This document shows positions 25,700 to 35,075 of a stretch of DNA of 64,000 nucleotides, piece by piece (position 1 is the stretch's first letter; every line of letters begins with the position of its first letter). A program made the position numbers and the translations under genes. The notes under the pieces are model-generated. The model worked only from the letters and a program-made list of their open reading frames with translations, was not told the DNA's origin and ran no database searches. Location: positions 681,470 through 745,469 of the forward strand of contig NZ_BMXB01000001.1 of assembly GCF_014651535.1 (NCBI RefSeq), written 5' to 3'. Origin of the DNA: Salinimicrobium marinum. GTDB lineage: Bacteria; Bacteroidota; Bacteroidia; Flavobacteriales; Flavobacteriaceae.

Positions 25700-26800
25700 T
25701 TAAGCTGAAATTGCAGGTTTGGTTCCCATTTCCTTTAGGTGTTTAAAATGGGCAATTATAGCTGCACGTGTAGTTTTATATTCGTTATAAGGTAGTTGGC
25801 ATTCCTTTGCTGTTTCCTTTACAATTTCTGAAATTTTGTTGTAATGGATATGGCTGATGTTGGGAAAAATATGATGTTCTACCTGATGATTTAATCCGCC
25901 GGTAAACCAGTTTACGATCTTGTTATTCGTGGAAAAGTTAACTGTAGTAAATAACTGGTGAATTGCCCAGGTATTTTTCATTGAACCAGTATCATCTGGT
26001 AAAGGCATATCTGTTTGTTTCACAACGTGTGCCAGTTGAAATACCACGCTAAGAATCAATCCTGCCGTATAATGCATTATAAAGAATCCTATAAGAATTT
26101 TCCACCAGGCAATAGATAAAATAAGCATTGGAATTACGATCCAGATTCCTATGTAAAGAAGTTTTGTGATTGCAACAATACTCCACTGGGTTATGGGATT
26201 AGGGAATTTCCCGTAAGAGAGTTTTCTGGCGAGATATCTTTTAGTTTGTTTAAAATCTGTAGTGATGGCCCAGTTAAACGTGAGTAATCCATACAGGAAA
26301 ATAGAATAATAATGCTGGAATCTATGGAACTTGTGCCATTTTGCATGTTCTGAAAACCGAATGATCCTTCCGGCATCGAGATCTTCATCATGTCCATGAA
26401 TATTGGTATAGGTGTGGTGAAGGACGTTATGTTGTACCTGCCAGTTGTACACATTCCCAGCCAGGACATAAATGGTTCCCCCCATAAATTTATTCACCCA
26501 TTTTTTTGAAGAGTAGGAGCCATGGTTGCCATCGTGCATAATATTCATTCCTACTCCTGCCATGCCTATACCCATCACGATGGTGAGAAGCAACATGAGC
26601 CATTGAGAAATATCAAAAGTAAGAATTAGAAAGTAGGGGGTGAGAAATAGGGAGAACATCACAATTGCTTTGAGATGTAATTTCCAGTTTCCGGTCTTAG
26701 GCAGGTTATTTTCCTTGAAATAAGCATTTACACGCTTGTTTAAAGTTTTGAAAAATTTAGCCGAATCTGTTCGGGAAAATCGGATAGTACTTTGATTCAT
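25700..26800 (-). CDS. Membrane fatty acid desaturase (acyl-lipid/acyl-CoA front-end type)
   Basis: Di-iron desaturase of 366 residues with the three histidine boxes: HDGNH (89-93), HNVLHH (124-129) and QVEHH (306-310). The Gln in place of His in the third box is typical of front-end (delta-5/delta-6, linoleoyl-CoA-like) desaturases. Hydrophobic membrane segments surround residues 42-86 and 205-260. It would introduce a double bond into membrane fatty acids, for instance for cold adaptation; the regiospecificity cannot be read from sequence. A TACCTTTG box stands 21 bases before the ATG. The aminotransferase gene follows in the same direction. Confidence 0.92.
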   Translation of the reverse strand: MNQSTIRFSRTDSAKFFKTLNKRVNAYFKENNLPKTGNWKLHLKAIVMFSLFLTPYFLILTFDISQWLMLLLTIVMGIGMAGVGMNIMHDGNHGSYSSKKWVNKFMGGTIYVLAGNVYNWQVQHNVLHHTYTNIHGHDEDLDAGRIIRFSEHAKWHKFHRFQHYYSIFLYGLLTFNWAITTDFKQTKRYLARKLSYGKFPNPITQWSIVAITKLLYIGIWIVIPMLILSIAWWKILIGFFIMHYTAGLILSVVFQLAHVVKQTDMPLPDDTGSMKNTWAIHQLFTTVNFSTNNKIVNWFTGGLNHQVEHHIFPNISHIHYNKISEIVKETAKECQLPYNEYKTTRAAIIAHFKHLKEMGTKPAISA

Positions 26801-26820
26801 TTATTGTTATAGTTAAAAGA

Positions 26821-26828
26821 CAAAGGTA
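26821..26828 (-). promoter_or_regulatory. Predicted -7 element of the desaturase promoter
   Basis: TACCTTTG on the minus strand; predicted leader of about 14 bases. No -33 TTG seen at standard spacing. Confidence 0.5.
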
Positions 26829-26885
26829 AAACATAAAATTTCTTTCGTGGAAGGAAAGTCGGAAATTAACTTCACCGATTTTAAT

Positions 26886-26893
26886 TACTTTTG
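26886..26893 (+). promoter_or_regulatory. Predicted -7 element of the rsmG promoter
   Basis: TACTTTTG, whose last G is the first base of an in-frame GTG. Transcription would begin near 26900, so that GTG would not be in the transcript and the TTG at 26911 becomes the likely start. No clear -33 TTG. Confidence 0.5.
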
Positions 26894-26910
26894 TGATAAA
26901 AATAATAACA

Positions 26911-27540
26911 TTGGAGTTAATTCAAGAGTATTTTCCGGAAATTTCTGAAGACCAGAGATTAAAATTTAAATCTTTGCAAGATCTGTACCATGACTGGAAT
27001 TTAAAAATAAATGTCGTTTCGAGGAAGGATATTGATGAGCTTTATTTGAGACATGTGCTGCATTCCCTGGGTATTGCCAAGGTGCAGAAATTTAAAAAAG
27101 ATGCAACCGTCCTGGATGTGGGAACAGGTGGTGGTTTTCCCGGGATCCCATTGGCTATAATGTTTCCCGAAACTAATTTCCATTTGGTAGATAGTATTGG
27201 GAAAAAGATCAAAGTGGTGAATGAAGTTGCCGAAGGATTAAGTTTAAAAAATGTCCATACCTCCAATGCAAGGGTAGAGGAAATTACCGGGCATTATGAT
27301 TTCATCGTAAGCCGGGCAGTAGCAGTGATGCCAACATTTGTACACTGGGTGAAGGGGAAGATAGCTAAAGAGAGTAAACATGAACTTAAAAATGGAATTC
27401 TGTATTTAAAAGGGGGAGACCTGTCTGAAGAGCTTGCAACCTACCCAAAGGCAAAGATCTATGATCTTCAGGATTATTTTAAAGAAGATTTTTTTGATAC
27501 TAAAAAAGTGGTGCATTTACCACTTAAATATAAAGGTTAG
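26911..27540 (+). CDS. rsmG: 16S rRNA (guanine-527 N7) methyltransferase RsmG
   Basis: Methylates G527 in the 530 loop of 16S rRNA, using SAM; 209 residues. Motifs: WNLKINVVSRKDIDELYLRH (family signature), VLDVGTGGGFPGIPLAIMFP (SAM-binding loop), LVDSIGKKIKVVNEVAE and FIVSRAVAVMPTFV. The start is ambiguous: GTG 26893 (215 residues) or TTG 26911 (209). I prefer TTG because the promoter box overlaps the GTG and the resulting start MELIQEYFPEISE is what I expect for Bacteroidota RsmG. The gene is followed by a strong terminator and converges with the first giant secreted protein. Confidence 0.94.
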   Translation: MELIQEYFPEISEDQRLKFKSLQDLYHDWNLKINVVSRKDIDELYLRHVLHSLGIAKVQKFKKDATVLDVGTGGGFPGIPLAIMFPETNFHLVDSIGKKIKVVNEVAEGLSLKNVHTSNARVEEITGHYDFIVSRAVAVMPTFVHWVKGKIAKESKHELKNGILYLKGGDLSEELATYPKAKIYDLQDYFKEDFFDTKKVVHLPLKYKG

Positions 27541-27557
27541 CAGCCCTTGATATGAGG

Positions 27558-27589
27558 AAAAGCTCCTAAGAGTTTCAGGAGCTTTTTTT
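27558..27589 (+). terminator. Intrinsic terminator of rsmG
   Basis: 10-bp inverted repeat (aaaagctcct / aggagctttt) with a 9-base loop and a T-run on the plus strand. The gene on the other strand ends at its edge (27588), so it may act on both transcripts. Confidence 0.8.
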
Positions 27590-30500
27590 ATTCCTTGATG
27601 AATTTTATTGCACTGTTGCCTTCTTTCAGCCTTAACTTCATAATATAAACTCCTTCAGGAAGGTCAATAACTGGTAACTTTACCAGTCTTTCCAGAGGGA
27701 TATTATGAAATTCCTGAATTTTTTGTCCCAGGATATTATAAACCGCACCCGATTTTATCATTTGTAAACGGGGATTTTTAATCCCTATTTCATTATTGTT
27801 GCTGGAATAATAAAGCTCAAACCAGCCAGTCGGAATTTCTTCCACAGGCTTTTCTTCTTCAATTGCCGGGGTTTCTTTATTGAAAACAATGGAAAACCTA
27901 TTATTTATCGATCCTCCGGTGGCAGAAGTCTTATAAGTTGACTCCTGTAAATCATGAGTAATTTCTGTTACACTATCTTTAATATAGATCCTGAAATCAT
28001 CAGATAGATTCATGGTTGTGTCAATGGAAATGGAGAAATCTCCATCATCTTTGATTTTTACACCCAGAGGAAGCACCCGTTGCTTGTCAAAATCTGGTAC
28101 CCCTTGAATTACAGATTTTATGCTGTCGATCATCCAGTACATATCTTCTTTGTTGTTTTCAATGAGGGGGGCATCAAATCCGAGGTCAAAAGAACTGGTA
28201 GATCTTACATCATTGGTAACCAGTAACTGGCGTAAATAGCCTTGCGGAGATTTAAAATATAGGAAAATTTTGGGACGTTTGTCACCATTTTTGGTTTCTG
28301 GTTTTTCATTTTCGGGGGTCTTAAAAATAGATTCGTCTCCGGCCTGGTCGTCGGTTTTAAAAATTCGCTGTGTATTCTGAAAAATAATATTTCCTCCGGA
28401 AATTGTTTCAGGCATTTTTGTATTGGTTTGTGTACTTACCAGGAATGCCTGACCTACCGGAATATACTGGAGCGGGATGCTGTTTTCTTCTGCGCTTTCT
28501 CCGTTGGCATTGATCCGCTCGTCTGTTGCTACAGCAACTACCCCTCCTGAAAGATTTAAGGTAGCATATCCACCTACGTATTCCTGGAGGTAATGAGATT
28601 TGCCGGAGAAATGATCCCAGAAATAAATGGTTCCATTAAAAATATTCTGACTGTTATTGCCGCCACTTGCACTTAAATTGTCCAGGATGAATTTCTCACT
28701 GTCGATAGCTGATGGATATGGATTTCCTATCAAATAATCATTTCCGGCATCCAGGGTAAGCTCAATAGTTCCGTTATTAGGTTTTCCTATATAAGTATAA
28801 TTCTGTCGGTCTGTTATTTTTGCAGATCCTGAAGTTCCTTTCATAGAATAACCTTCCGCAGCTTTTATGGTTCCATTTTCACCAACATGCTGCCATTGAG
28901 AGTAGGTGTTACTGGTATTATTTGTGTAAATGTGCAGCCAGTAACTACTGATTCGTTTTGCACCCGAATATTTCCAGTCTGCAAACTGAAAGGAATTATT
29001 GAAAACCAAAGGTATTGGATTGGCAGGGTTGCTTCCATCTCTCAGCACCTTCTGTACTGTGTACGGACTGTTATTGGCTGTTCCCTGAGGTGCAACCGGC
29101 GAGGACCAGTAATTATAGTTAAAACTGCTGGCAGTTCCCTGCTGGTCGCGCTCAATGTAACCAGAGCTGGTTTCTGCAAAAATGCTTTCGTGGTCCTGTA
29201 GTAACTGAGACTCCCCAACCAGATCTATTGTGCCATTTAGCTCCAGGTAATCTGTGATTCGTAAACTTTGTCCTGGATCATATTCACTGGCATTATTACC
29301 CATTTTGCTAACGCTCAATTTGCCTTTCTTAGAGATAAGTCCCAAGAGAGTGATATCGCGGTTACCAGAGGAAATATCATGGGAAACCTCGGCAATATTC
29401 CATTCAATCCTGGTATTCCCGTCAATCCCAATACTGTTTGGAGCATCCCAGACTTCTGATTCGGCCCATGGAGTGCCATCCCATGTACCGGTACTGCCAG
29501 TGTAATAAGGAAGGGGAGCTGTATTATCCTGTGTGGATTGTATATTTTTTAACCGGCCGTGAATTCCATTATCAATTCTGTTTTTAGTAATTCCATTAGT
29601 GGCTTCAGCAGTCATTAATCTGTAGTAAGCTGTTAAATTACTCCAGTTTAAGTTTTCAGGGACATCCAGAGGAAGAGTTTCGCCTCTTACTTTTCCGTTG
29701 TTGAGAATTCTCTGATTCATCATGAACCTGAGCTGAGTAAGATTTAAAGCGGTACCCCAAATTCGCACTTCTTCAATCCAACCGTGAAAGAAATTCTTCG
29801 GAAGTGGAGTGGAATTACTATCATAAGCAGCACCAATTAAGAACGGACTTGTAGAAGAACCGGGTATGCCTAGATTTCCATCAGAAACTTTAATTCCATC
29901 TACATAAAGTCCTTCATCAGGACCGCCTTTTATGACTGCGATATGATACCACCTGGCTGTATTTATAGGAAAATCTGAAGAAAGTGAGCTATCGTTCCAC
30001 CTAAACTTCGGAATGTCGTTTTCAATTATAAGGTCGAATCCTCCTGCAGTTGGACTGGAAACATCCTTTTTTGAAAGAATAGTTTTTAATCCGGCGGAAG
30101 TTGAAGGGTTTTGTTTTATCCAGGCTTCAATGGTGAAATCACCGGATAAATTATAATTACTGCTAAAATCTATATAATCATCCTGACCGTCAAAATCTAT
30201 GGTACTACAGTTCCTGAAGATGATTTTTACATCGTCATATGCCCCGCAGGGGACCGTCCATCGTAGCGTATAAGTTCCTGTTGCGCTAATGGAGAAGAGA
30301 GCCGCTGGATCGTTGGCATCTGAAAAGGCAGAGCCGGCAGGGCCGTTTATCACAGTCCATTTTCCGAATTCCATTTCTCCGGTAGCCGGGTTTGTATAAT
30401 CTTCAAAAATAGCACCCAGGTTCACCTGATCTACACCACAACCAAGTTCCTGGTCCGGGCCGGCATCGGCAACTGCAACAGGAGGCTCAACTATCTCTAT

Positions 30501-33500
30501 TTCTGTAGATATTTCACATCCATTGTTGTCAACCACTCTCACCGTATAGAAACCGGCAGAAAGATTGGTAGCTGTTCCGGTATCTTCAGTAGATGTCTGG
30601 CTTATATGGTCCCAGACAATGGTATAGGGGGCTGTACCACCTGAAGCCCGTACGGTAGAAGTGGCATCATTCCCGCCGTTACAGATCAAAGGAGTGTTGC
30701 TGATTTCCTCTAAAAGTAGCGCATTATCAGGTTGTATGATTTCAATGTTTCTTCGGGTGTAGGAGTCATTGTTGTCTGAAACAGTCACGTCATAAATTCC
30801 GGCAGGTAAATTTTCAAATAAAAAGGAAGTTTGAGTGATTGTTTCGCTAGTCCCAAGATTTTTTACTGTATAAGTATAAGCGCCGGCTCCACCCGAAGCA
30901 TTTACTTTAATAACTCCTTCATTGCTTCCATGACAATAGACGCGGGTAACATTTACTGTAGCAGATAGAGGGAATTTTATTTCATCTTTTTCATTGGTTG
31001 AAACACACATTTTTTGCCTTACATCCCCGCAAGGTTTGTGGGAGCCATTAGTCCAGTCCATGTAGAAATTTTCCAGGTTTACAGCGTAACCACAAGACCA
31101 GTTGTTCACTTCTCCAATTCTGAAGATTTCCGGAATTTTGCCGTTGCCTTCCATAGGAACACAACCGGTGATCCTCTCTTCGGAAATTACTTCCTGATTT
31201 TGGGGATCTGTAATAGTGTATATGAATTCTACAGAAGGATTGTAAGCATTGGCATTTTTTTCAATATTTAAATATATATAGATTTTTCCTGTATAGCCTT
31301 CACACTCAGAACTGGTAAGGATACTGCCATCTTCTTTGCCTACATAAAAAGAATTTACAAAATCAAGATTACCGGTTTTTCCGCAGGCTTCAAAACATTC
31401 ACCTACATAATAATCCAAAATTTCAATGAATTCGTTGCCTGCCGAATCTGTTACAGTTAAGGTAATCGTATAAGTTCCTGTTGCTATGTAATCAACCACA
31501 TGAACTCCTTCTCCTTCGGCGGTACTGACACCGTTTGTGGTTTCCCCACCAAAATCCCAATGATATGTGTAAGGTGCAATACCCCCTCTTACACTCTCGA
31601 CCTGGAATGTTGAGGTTCTTAGTCCTCCATCATCGCTAAGACATTTTGAGATTGGAAGCATCACTGCTTCCAGCGGATCAATCACTATAGTGCTTTTTGA
31701 TGCTGTACAGCCATTGGCATCTGTAACAGTGACAGAATATTCACCGGCGGTAAGTCCTGTCGCTACTTGAGTTGTTTGTCCATTAGACCATTCAAAAGTA
31801 TAATTAGGTGTTCCTCCTTCAAGAATAACAGTTGCGGTTCCTGTAGAAGATCCAAATGTATTTGTTTCTGTAGTTACAATGTTTGTAATGATGAGTTCAT
31901 CGGGCTCATTGATGGTAACAGTTTCTTCCTGGGAACATCCGTTATCATCCACAACCTTGAGACTATAAGTTCCGGGGGCAAGATTCTCTATAGTTGTTCC
32001 TGGAACTTGCGCATCATTAAGAAAATAAGTGAGTGGTGTTGTGCCTCCTGTTGCAGTAAAAGATATTTTTGCATTATTCTGTCCAAAGCATCCTTTATTG
32101 ATATTGATGTTTGTAATCTCAATAAAAGATTCCGGTTCACTAATGACAAATTCTTTATGAGCTGTACACCCATTAACATCTGTAACTGTAACTTCATAAT
32201 TCCCGGGACTTAATCCATCTTTTGAAGGACCAGTCCCCAGGATACCCCAATCGTACGTAAAAGGAGCAATACCATTTGTGACCACGGCTTCTGCCCCACC
32301 TGTAGCAAACCCATTACATAAAATATCCTGAGTGTTGACACCTACTTCGATCTGGTTTATAATGACCTCTTGTGGTACTGAAGAACTATTGCCTTTACTG
32401 TCTGTAAAAGTCCAGGTAATTGTGCCTGAAACAGGGAAAACAAGGCTGCGGTTTCCGGTAGCTGTAATTTCCCCTTCACAATTATCAATGGCTACTGGAG
32501 GCGTAACAGTATATTCACAACCCCACACCACTGGCTCCAGTTGCGGAGCTACGGGGGCTTCATTATCAGAAACAGTAACCGTTTGTTGTACCTCTACGGC
32601 CAGATTGTTATTATTATCTTTGGCAGACCAGGTAATGGTGGTGGTTCCAACGGGATATGGAGCACTCATTGCCTGCCCGTCACTTCTTGTTCCAGTAGGA
32701 ACCGAAGAACCACAATTATCGCTTACTACTGGTGGTTCAATAGCGATAGTAGCATTGCAAAGACCAGCATCTGTATTTGTGTTGATTTCATTAACTGATG
32801 AAATTACAGGAATCTCATTATCTACCACAGTAACTGTTGCAGATCCAGAAGCAGAATTTCCATTACTGTCTGTCACTGTGATTACCACAGTATTTTCTCC
32901 CACATTAGAACAGTTGAAAGTAGTAACATCCGTGTCAAAAGTTAATCCTCCACAGGAATCGGAGGTACTTCCGTTCACAGCGTCTTCAGCAATGGATGCA
33001 TTTCCAGAAGCATCAAGCTGCACTATTATATCCTGAGTAGTAACGCTGGGTGCGGTATTATCCAAAACAGTAACAGTTGCGGTTCCAGAAGCAGAATTTC
33101 CATTACTGTCGATAACGGTTAGGATCACATCATTAACTCCCACGTCAGTGCAATCGAAAGCAGTGATATCTGTGTCAAAAATAAGTCCGGCACAGGCATC
33201 GGATGAACCATCGTTTACAGCGTCTTCAGCGATGATGGCATTTCCGGTAGCATCCAGTTCTATAGATATATTTTGAGTAACCACTGTTGGAGCAGTATTG
33301 TCCTCTACAGTAACTGTTGCAGTTTCTGAAGTAGAATTCCCATTATCATCTGTTACCGTAAGTGTTACGGTATTGGCTCCAATGTTTGTACAGTCAAAAG
33401 AAGTAATATTTGTGTCAAAACTGATTCCGCCGCAGGCATCGGATGAACCATTGTTTACGGCGTCTTCAGCAATTACCGCATTTCCGGTAGCATCCAGTTC

Positions 33501-34832
33501 TATAGATATATTTTGAGTAACCACTGTTGGAGCAATATTGTCCTCTACAGTAACTGTTGCAGTTTCTGAAGTAGAATTCCCATTGGAGTCCGTTACTGTA
33601 AGCCTTACGGTATTGGCTCCAATGTTTGTGCAAACAAATGTGGTAATATCGGTATCAAAAGTGAGTCCTCCACAAGCATCAGATGATCCATTATTCACAG
33701 CGTCTTCAGTAATTACAGCCTTCCCTGTAGCATCTAATTGAACAGTCAGGTTTTGAGTAGTAACTGTTGGAGTAATTTTATCTACAACAGTAACTGTTGC
33801 ATTTTCTGAAGCAGAATTTCCATTGCTGTCTTTTACTGTAAGAGATACAGTATTAGCTCCTAGGTCTGTACAGTCAAAAGAGGTGATATTGGTGTCAAAA
33901 CTTAATTCGCCACAGGCATCTGAAGATCCATTATTTACGGCATCTTCAGCAATTACTGCTTTTCCTGAAGCATCAAGTTCTATAGTAATGTCTTTTGTTA
34001 CCACAGCCGGCGCTACATTATCTTCTACAGTGACCATTGTAGTTTCTGAAGCAGAGTTCCCATTATTATCTGTGACAGATAAAGTTATAGCGTTCTGCCC
34101 CACATCTGCACATGTAAAATTTGTTTTACTCAAGGAAACAGTCGAGATTCCGCAGTTGTCGGTAGAACCGTTTTCAATATCGGCTTTAGTGATCGTGGCG
34201 TTTCCGTTAGGACCTAATGATACGGTGAGGGATCTGGTTCGTACAAAAGGTTTTTCGGTGTCGTTGACCGTAATGATCTGTACGTCTGTAGTAGTATTTC
34301 CATCGGCATCGCTTGCAGTCCAGGTAACAGTTGTAGTTCCTAATGGGAAAGTAGTTGGTGCATCATTTTTAATACTTGATACCCCACAGTTATCACTCAT
34401 TGTTGCACTGCCAAGGGAGACATTTGAGGCTGTACACAACCCGAAATCTGCAGAAATGGTTTTATCTGCTGGAGCTGTAAGAACCGGATCTTCCAAATCC
34501 TCCTGAATTATAGTGAAAGTAGCCGACTTTGTTACAGCGGTGGGAGTAGTTTGGTCTGTGACGGTAAGTGTGTAAGTTCCCTCCGCAAGATTGCTAATGT
34601 CTTCTGTATTTCTGGTGAAGGTGCCGGGGCCTGCCCAGGAATAACTTAAGGTACCCGTCCCCCCAGAAATGGATACGGAAATGCTACCTGTGTTTCCTTC
34701 TGGACAAACAACATGCGTAAGATTATCCTGTGTTATCGTTATTTCATTAGTCTGAAATGCCATCAGGAAAATCAGGCTTCCGGACAGTAAAATAATAGAA
34801 GAAAATTTAAACAGAGTAGTTTTTTTACCCAT
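27588..34832 (-). CDS. Giant multidomain T9SS-secreted surface protein, 2414 residues
   Basis: Exported by a signal peptide (hydrophobic IILLSGSLIFLMAF). Order: SprB/PKD-like unit (about 35-110), HYR-like unit (about 112-190), then six 80-residue repeats (about 191-670; e.g. NGSSDACGGLTFDTDIT, LTVTDSNGNS, ATVTVEDN) with two Cys each. Two HYR-like units follow (to about 825), then three SprB repeats (GNYEVTVTDVNGCTA type, about 830-1065), a PKD-like unit, an unrecognised Cys-containing stretch (about 1151-1290) and two more SprB repeats. A LamG/concanavalin-like domain lies at about 1548-1704 (IDFDGQDDYIDF). Then comes a long beta-rich region shared with the next gene, with one copy of the shared module (about 2180-2310). 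The T9SS type A sorting domain is at about 2340-2414 (VYNILGQKIQEF, LPEGVYIMKLRLKEG). It should be secreted and cell-bound. SprB repeats occur in gliding adhesins; adhesion or glycan binding is inferred. Confidence 0.9.
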   Translation of the reverse strand: MGKKTTLFKFSSIILLSGSLIFLMAFQTNEITITQDNLTHVVCPEGNTGSISVSISGGTGTLSYSWAGPGTFTRNTEDISNLAEGTYTLTVTDQTTPTAVTKSATFTIIQEDLEDPVLTAPADKTISADFGLCTASNVSLGSATMSDNCGVSSIKNDAPTTFPLGTTTVTWTASDADGNTTTDVQIITVNDTEKPFVRTRSLTVSLGPNGNATITKADIENGSTDNCGISTVSLSKTNFTCADVGQNAITLSVTDNNGNSASETTMVTVEDNVAPAVVTKDITIELDASGKAVIAEDAVNNGSSDACGELSFDTNITSFDCTDLGANTVSLTVKDSNGNSASENATVTVVDKITPTVTTQNLTVQLDATGKAVITEDAVNNGSSDACGGLTFDTDITTFVCTNIGANTVRLTVTDSNGNSTSETATVTVEDNIAPTVVTQNISIELDATGNAVIAEDAVNNGSSDACGGISFDTNITSFDCTNIGANTVTLTVTDDNGNSTSETATVTVEDNTAPTVVTQNISIELDATGNAIIAEDAVNDGSSDACAGLIFDTDITAFDCTDVGVNDVILTVIDSNGNSASGTATVTVLDNTAPSVTTQDIIVQLDASGNASIAEDAVNGSTSDSCGGLTFDTDVTTFNCSNVGENTVVITVTDSNGNSASGSATVTVVDNEIPVISSVNEINTNTDAGLCNATIAIEPPVVSDNCGSSVPTGTRSDGQAMSAPYPVGTTTITWSAKDNNNNLAVEVQQTVTVSDNEAPVAPQLEPVVWGCEYTVTPPVAIDNCEGEITATGNRSLVFPVSGTITWTFTDSKGNSSSVPQEVIINQIEVGVNTQDILCNGFATGGAEAVVTNGIAPFTYDWGILGTGPSKDGLSPGNYEVTVTDVNGCTAHKEFVISEPESFIEITNININKGCFGQNNAKISFTATGGTTPLTYFLNDAQVPGTTIENLAPGTYSLKVVDDNGCSQEETVTINEPDELIITNIVTTETNTFGSSTGTATVILEGGTPNYTFEWSNGQTTQVATGLTAGEYSVTVTDANGCTASKSTIVIDPLEAVMLPISKCLSDDGGLRTSTFQVESVRGGIAPYTYHWDFGGETTNGVSTAEGEGVHVVDYIATGTYTITLTVTDSAGNEFIEILDYYVGECFEACGKTGNLDFVNSFYVGKEDGSILTSSECEGYTGKIYIYLNIEKNANAYNPSVEFIYTITDPQNQEVISEERITGCVPMEGNGKIPEIFRIGEVNNWSCGYAVNLENFYMDWTNGSHKPCGDVRQKMCVSTNEKDEIKFPLSATVNVTRVYCHGSNEGVIKVNASGGAGAYTYTVKNLGTSETITQTSFLFENLPAGIYDVTVSDNNDSYTRRNIEIIQPDNALLLEEISNTPLICNGGNDATSTVRASGGTAPYTIVWDHISQTSTEDTGTATNLSAGFYTVRVVDNNGCEISTEIEIVEPPVAVADAGPDQELGCGVDQVNLGAIFEDYTNPATGEMEFGKWTVINGPAGSAFSDANDPAALFSISATGTYTLRWTVPCGAYDDVKIIFRNCSTIDFDGQDDYIDFSSNYNLSGDFTIEAWIKQNPSTSAGLKTILSKKDVSSPTAGGFDLIIENDIPKFRWNDSSLSSDFPINTARWYHIAVIKGGPDEGLYVDGIKVSDGNLGIPGSSTSPFLIGAAYDSNSTPLPKNFFHGWIEEVRIWGTALNLTQLRFMMNQRILNNGKVRGETLPLDVPENLNWSNLTAYYRLMTAEATNGITKNRIDNGIHGRLKNIQSTQDNTAPLPYYTGSTGTWDGTPWAESEVWDAPNSIGIDGNTRIEWNIAEVSHDISSGNRDITLLGLISKKGKLSVSKMGNNASEYDPGQSLRITDYLELNGTIDLVGESQLLQDHESIFAETSSGYIERDQQGTASSFNYNYWSSPVAPQGTANNSPYTVQKVLRDGSNPANPIPLVFNNSFQFADWKYSGAKRISSYWLHIYTNNTSNTYSQWQHVGENGTIKAAEGYSMKGTSGSAKITDRQNYTYIGKPNNGTIELTLDAGNDYLIGNPYPSAIDSEKFILDNLSASGGNNSQNIFNGTIYFWDHFSGKSHYLQEYVGGYATLNLSGGVVAVATDERINANGESAEENSIPLQYIPVGQAFLVSTQTNTKMPETISGGNIIFQNTQRIFKTDDQAGDESIFKTPENEKPETKNGDKRPKIFLYFKSPQGYLRQLLVTNDVRSTSSFDLGFDAPLIENNKEDMYWMIDSIKSVIQGVPDFDKQRVLPLGVKIKDDGDFSISIDTTMNLSDDFRIYIKDSVTEITHDLQESTYKTSATGGSINNRFSIVFNKETPAIEEEKPVEEIPTGWFELYYSSNNNEIGIKNPRLQMIKSGAVYNILGQKIQEFHNIPLERLVKLPVIDLPEGVYIMKLRLKEGNSAIKFIKE
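32821..34260 (-). repeat. Six tandem 240-bp units coding for 80-residue repeats
   Basis: The period is exactly 240 bases: each unit boundary (acagtaac motif) falls at 32829, 33069, 33309, 33549, 33789 and so on. Units at 33301-33540 and 33541-33780 are the most alike in DNA; the others have drifted but keep length and the Cys pair. No indel breaks the register. Confidence 0.9.
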
Positions 34833-34855
34833 ACATTTTGGCTAATAAAATATAG

Positions 34856-34863
34856 CAAAATTA
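34856..34863 (-). promoter_or_regulatory. Predicted -7 element upstream of the 2414-residue gene
   Basis: TAATTTTG on the minus strand, 23 bases before the ATG. It suggests that this gene can be transcribed independently of the larger gene upstream. No -33 TTG is evident. Confidence 0.42.
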
Positions 34864-35075
34864 CAGAAAATTCTGATGCACAGGCCTTTTTAGATGATTT
34901 TTTATCGATTAAAGTCTTGTTTTCCTGGATGAAAGGTTCTAAACCTATTGTTTGGAATGTATAAAATTTTATAAGTAGGAGGATGATTACAACGTTACTA
35001 TAGCCTAAAATGGATCCATAATAGTGGAATGATCATTAAGCTAAAATCTATATATCTATTGTTAATAGTGATTAA

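Noticed and set aside
32332-33036. 234-codon plus-strand frame opposite the 2414-residue gene
   Set aside because: Antisense shadow of repeat units with low-complexity Ser/Thr/Val composition; the minus-strand frame is clearly the coding one.
32821-34260. Regular 240-bp repeats considered as a CRISPR-like or non-coding repeat array
   Set aside because: The units are one continuous reading frame with 80-residue periodicity and conserved Cys; there are no spacers.
33823-34506. 227-codon plus-strand frame opposite the same repeats
   Set aside because: Same reason: a mirror of the repeat array, without independent evidence.
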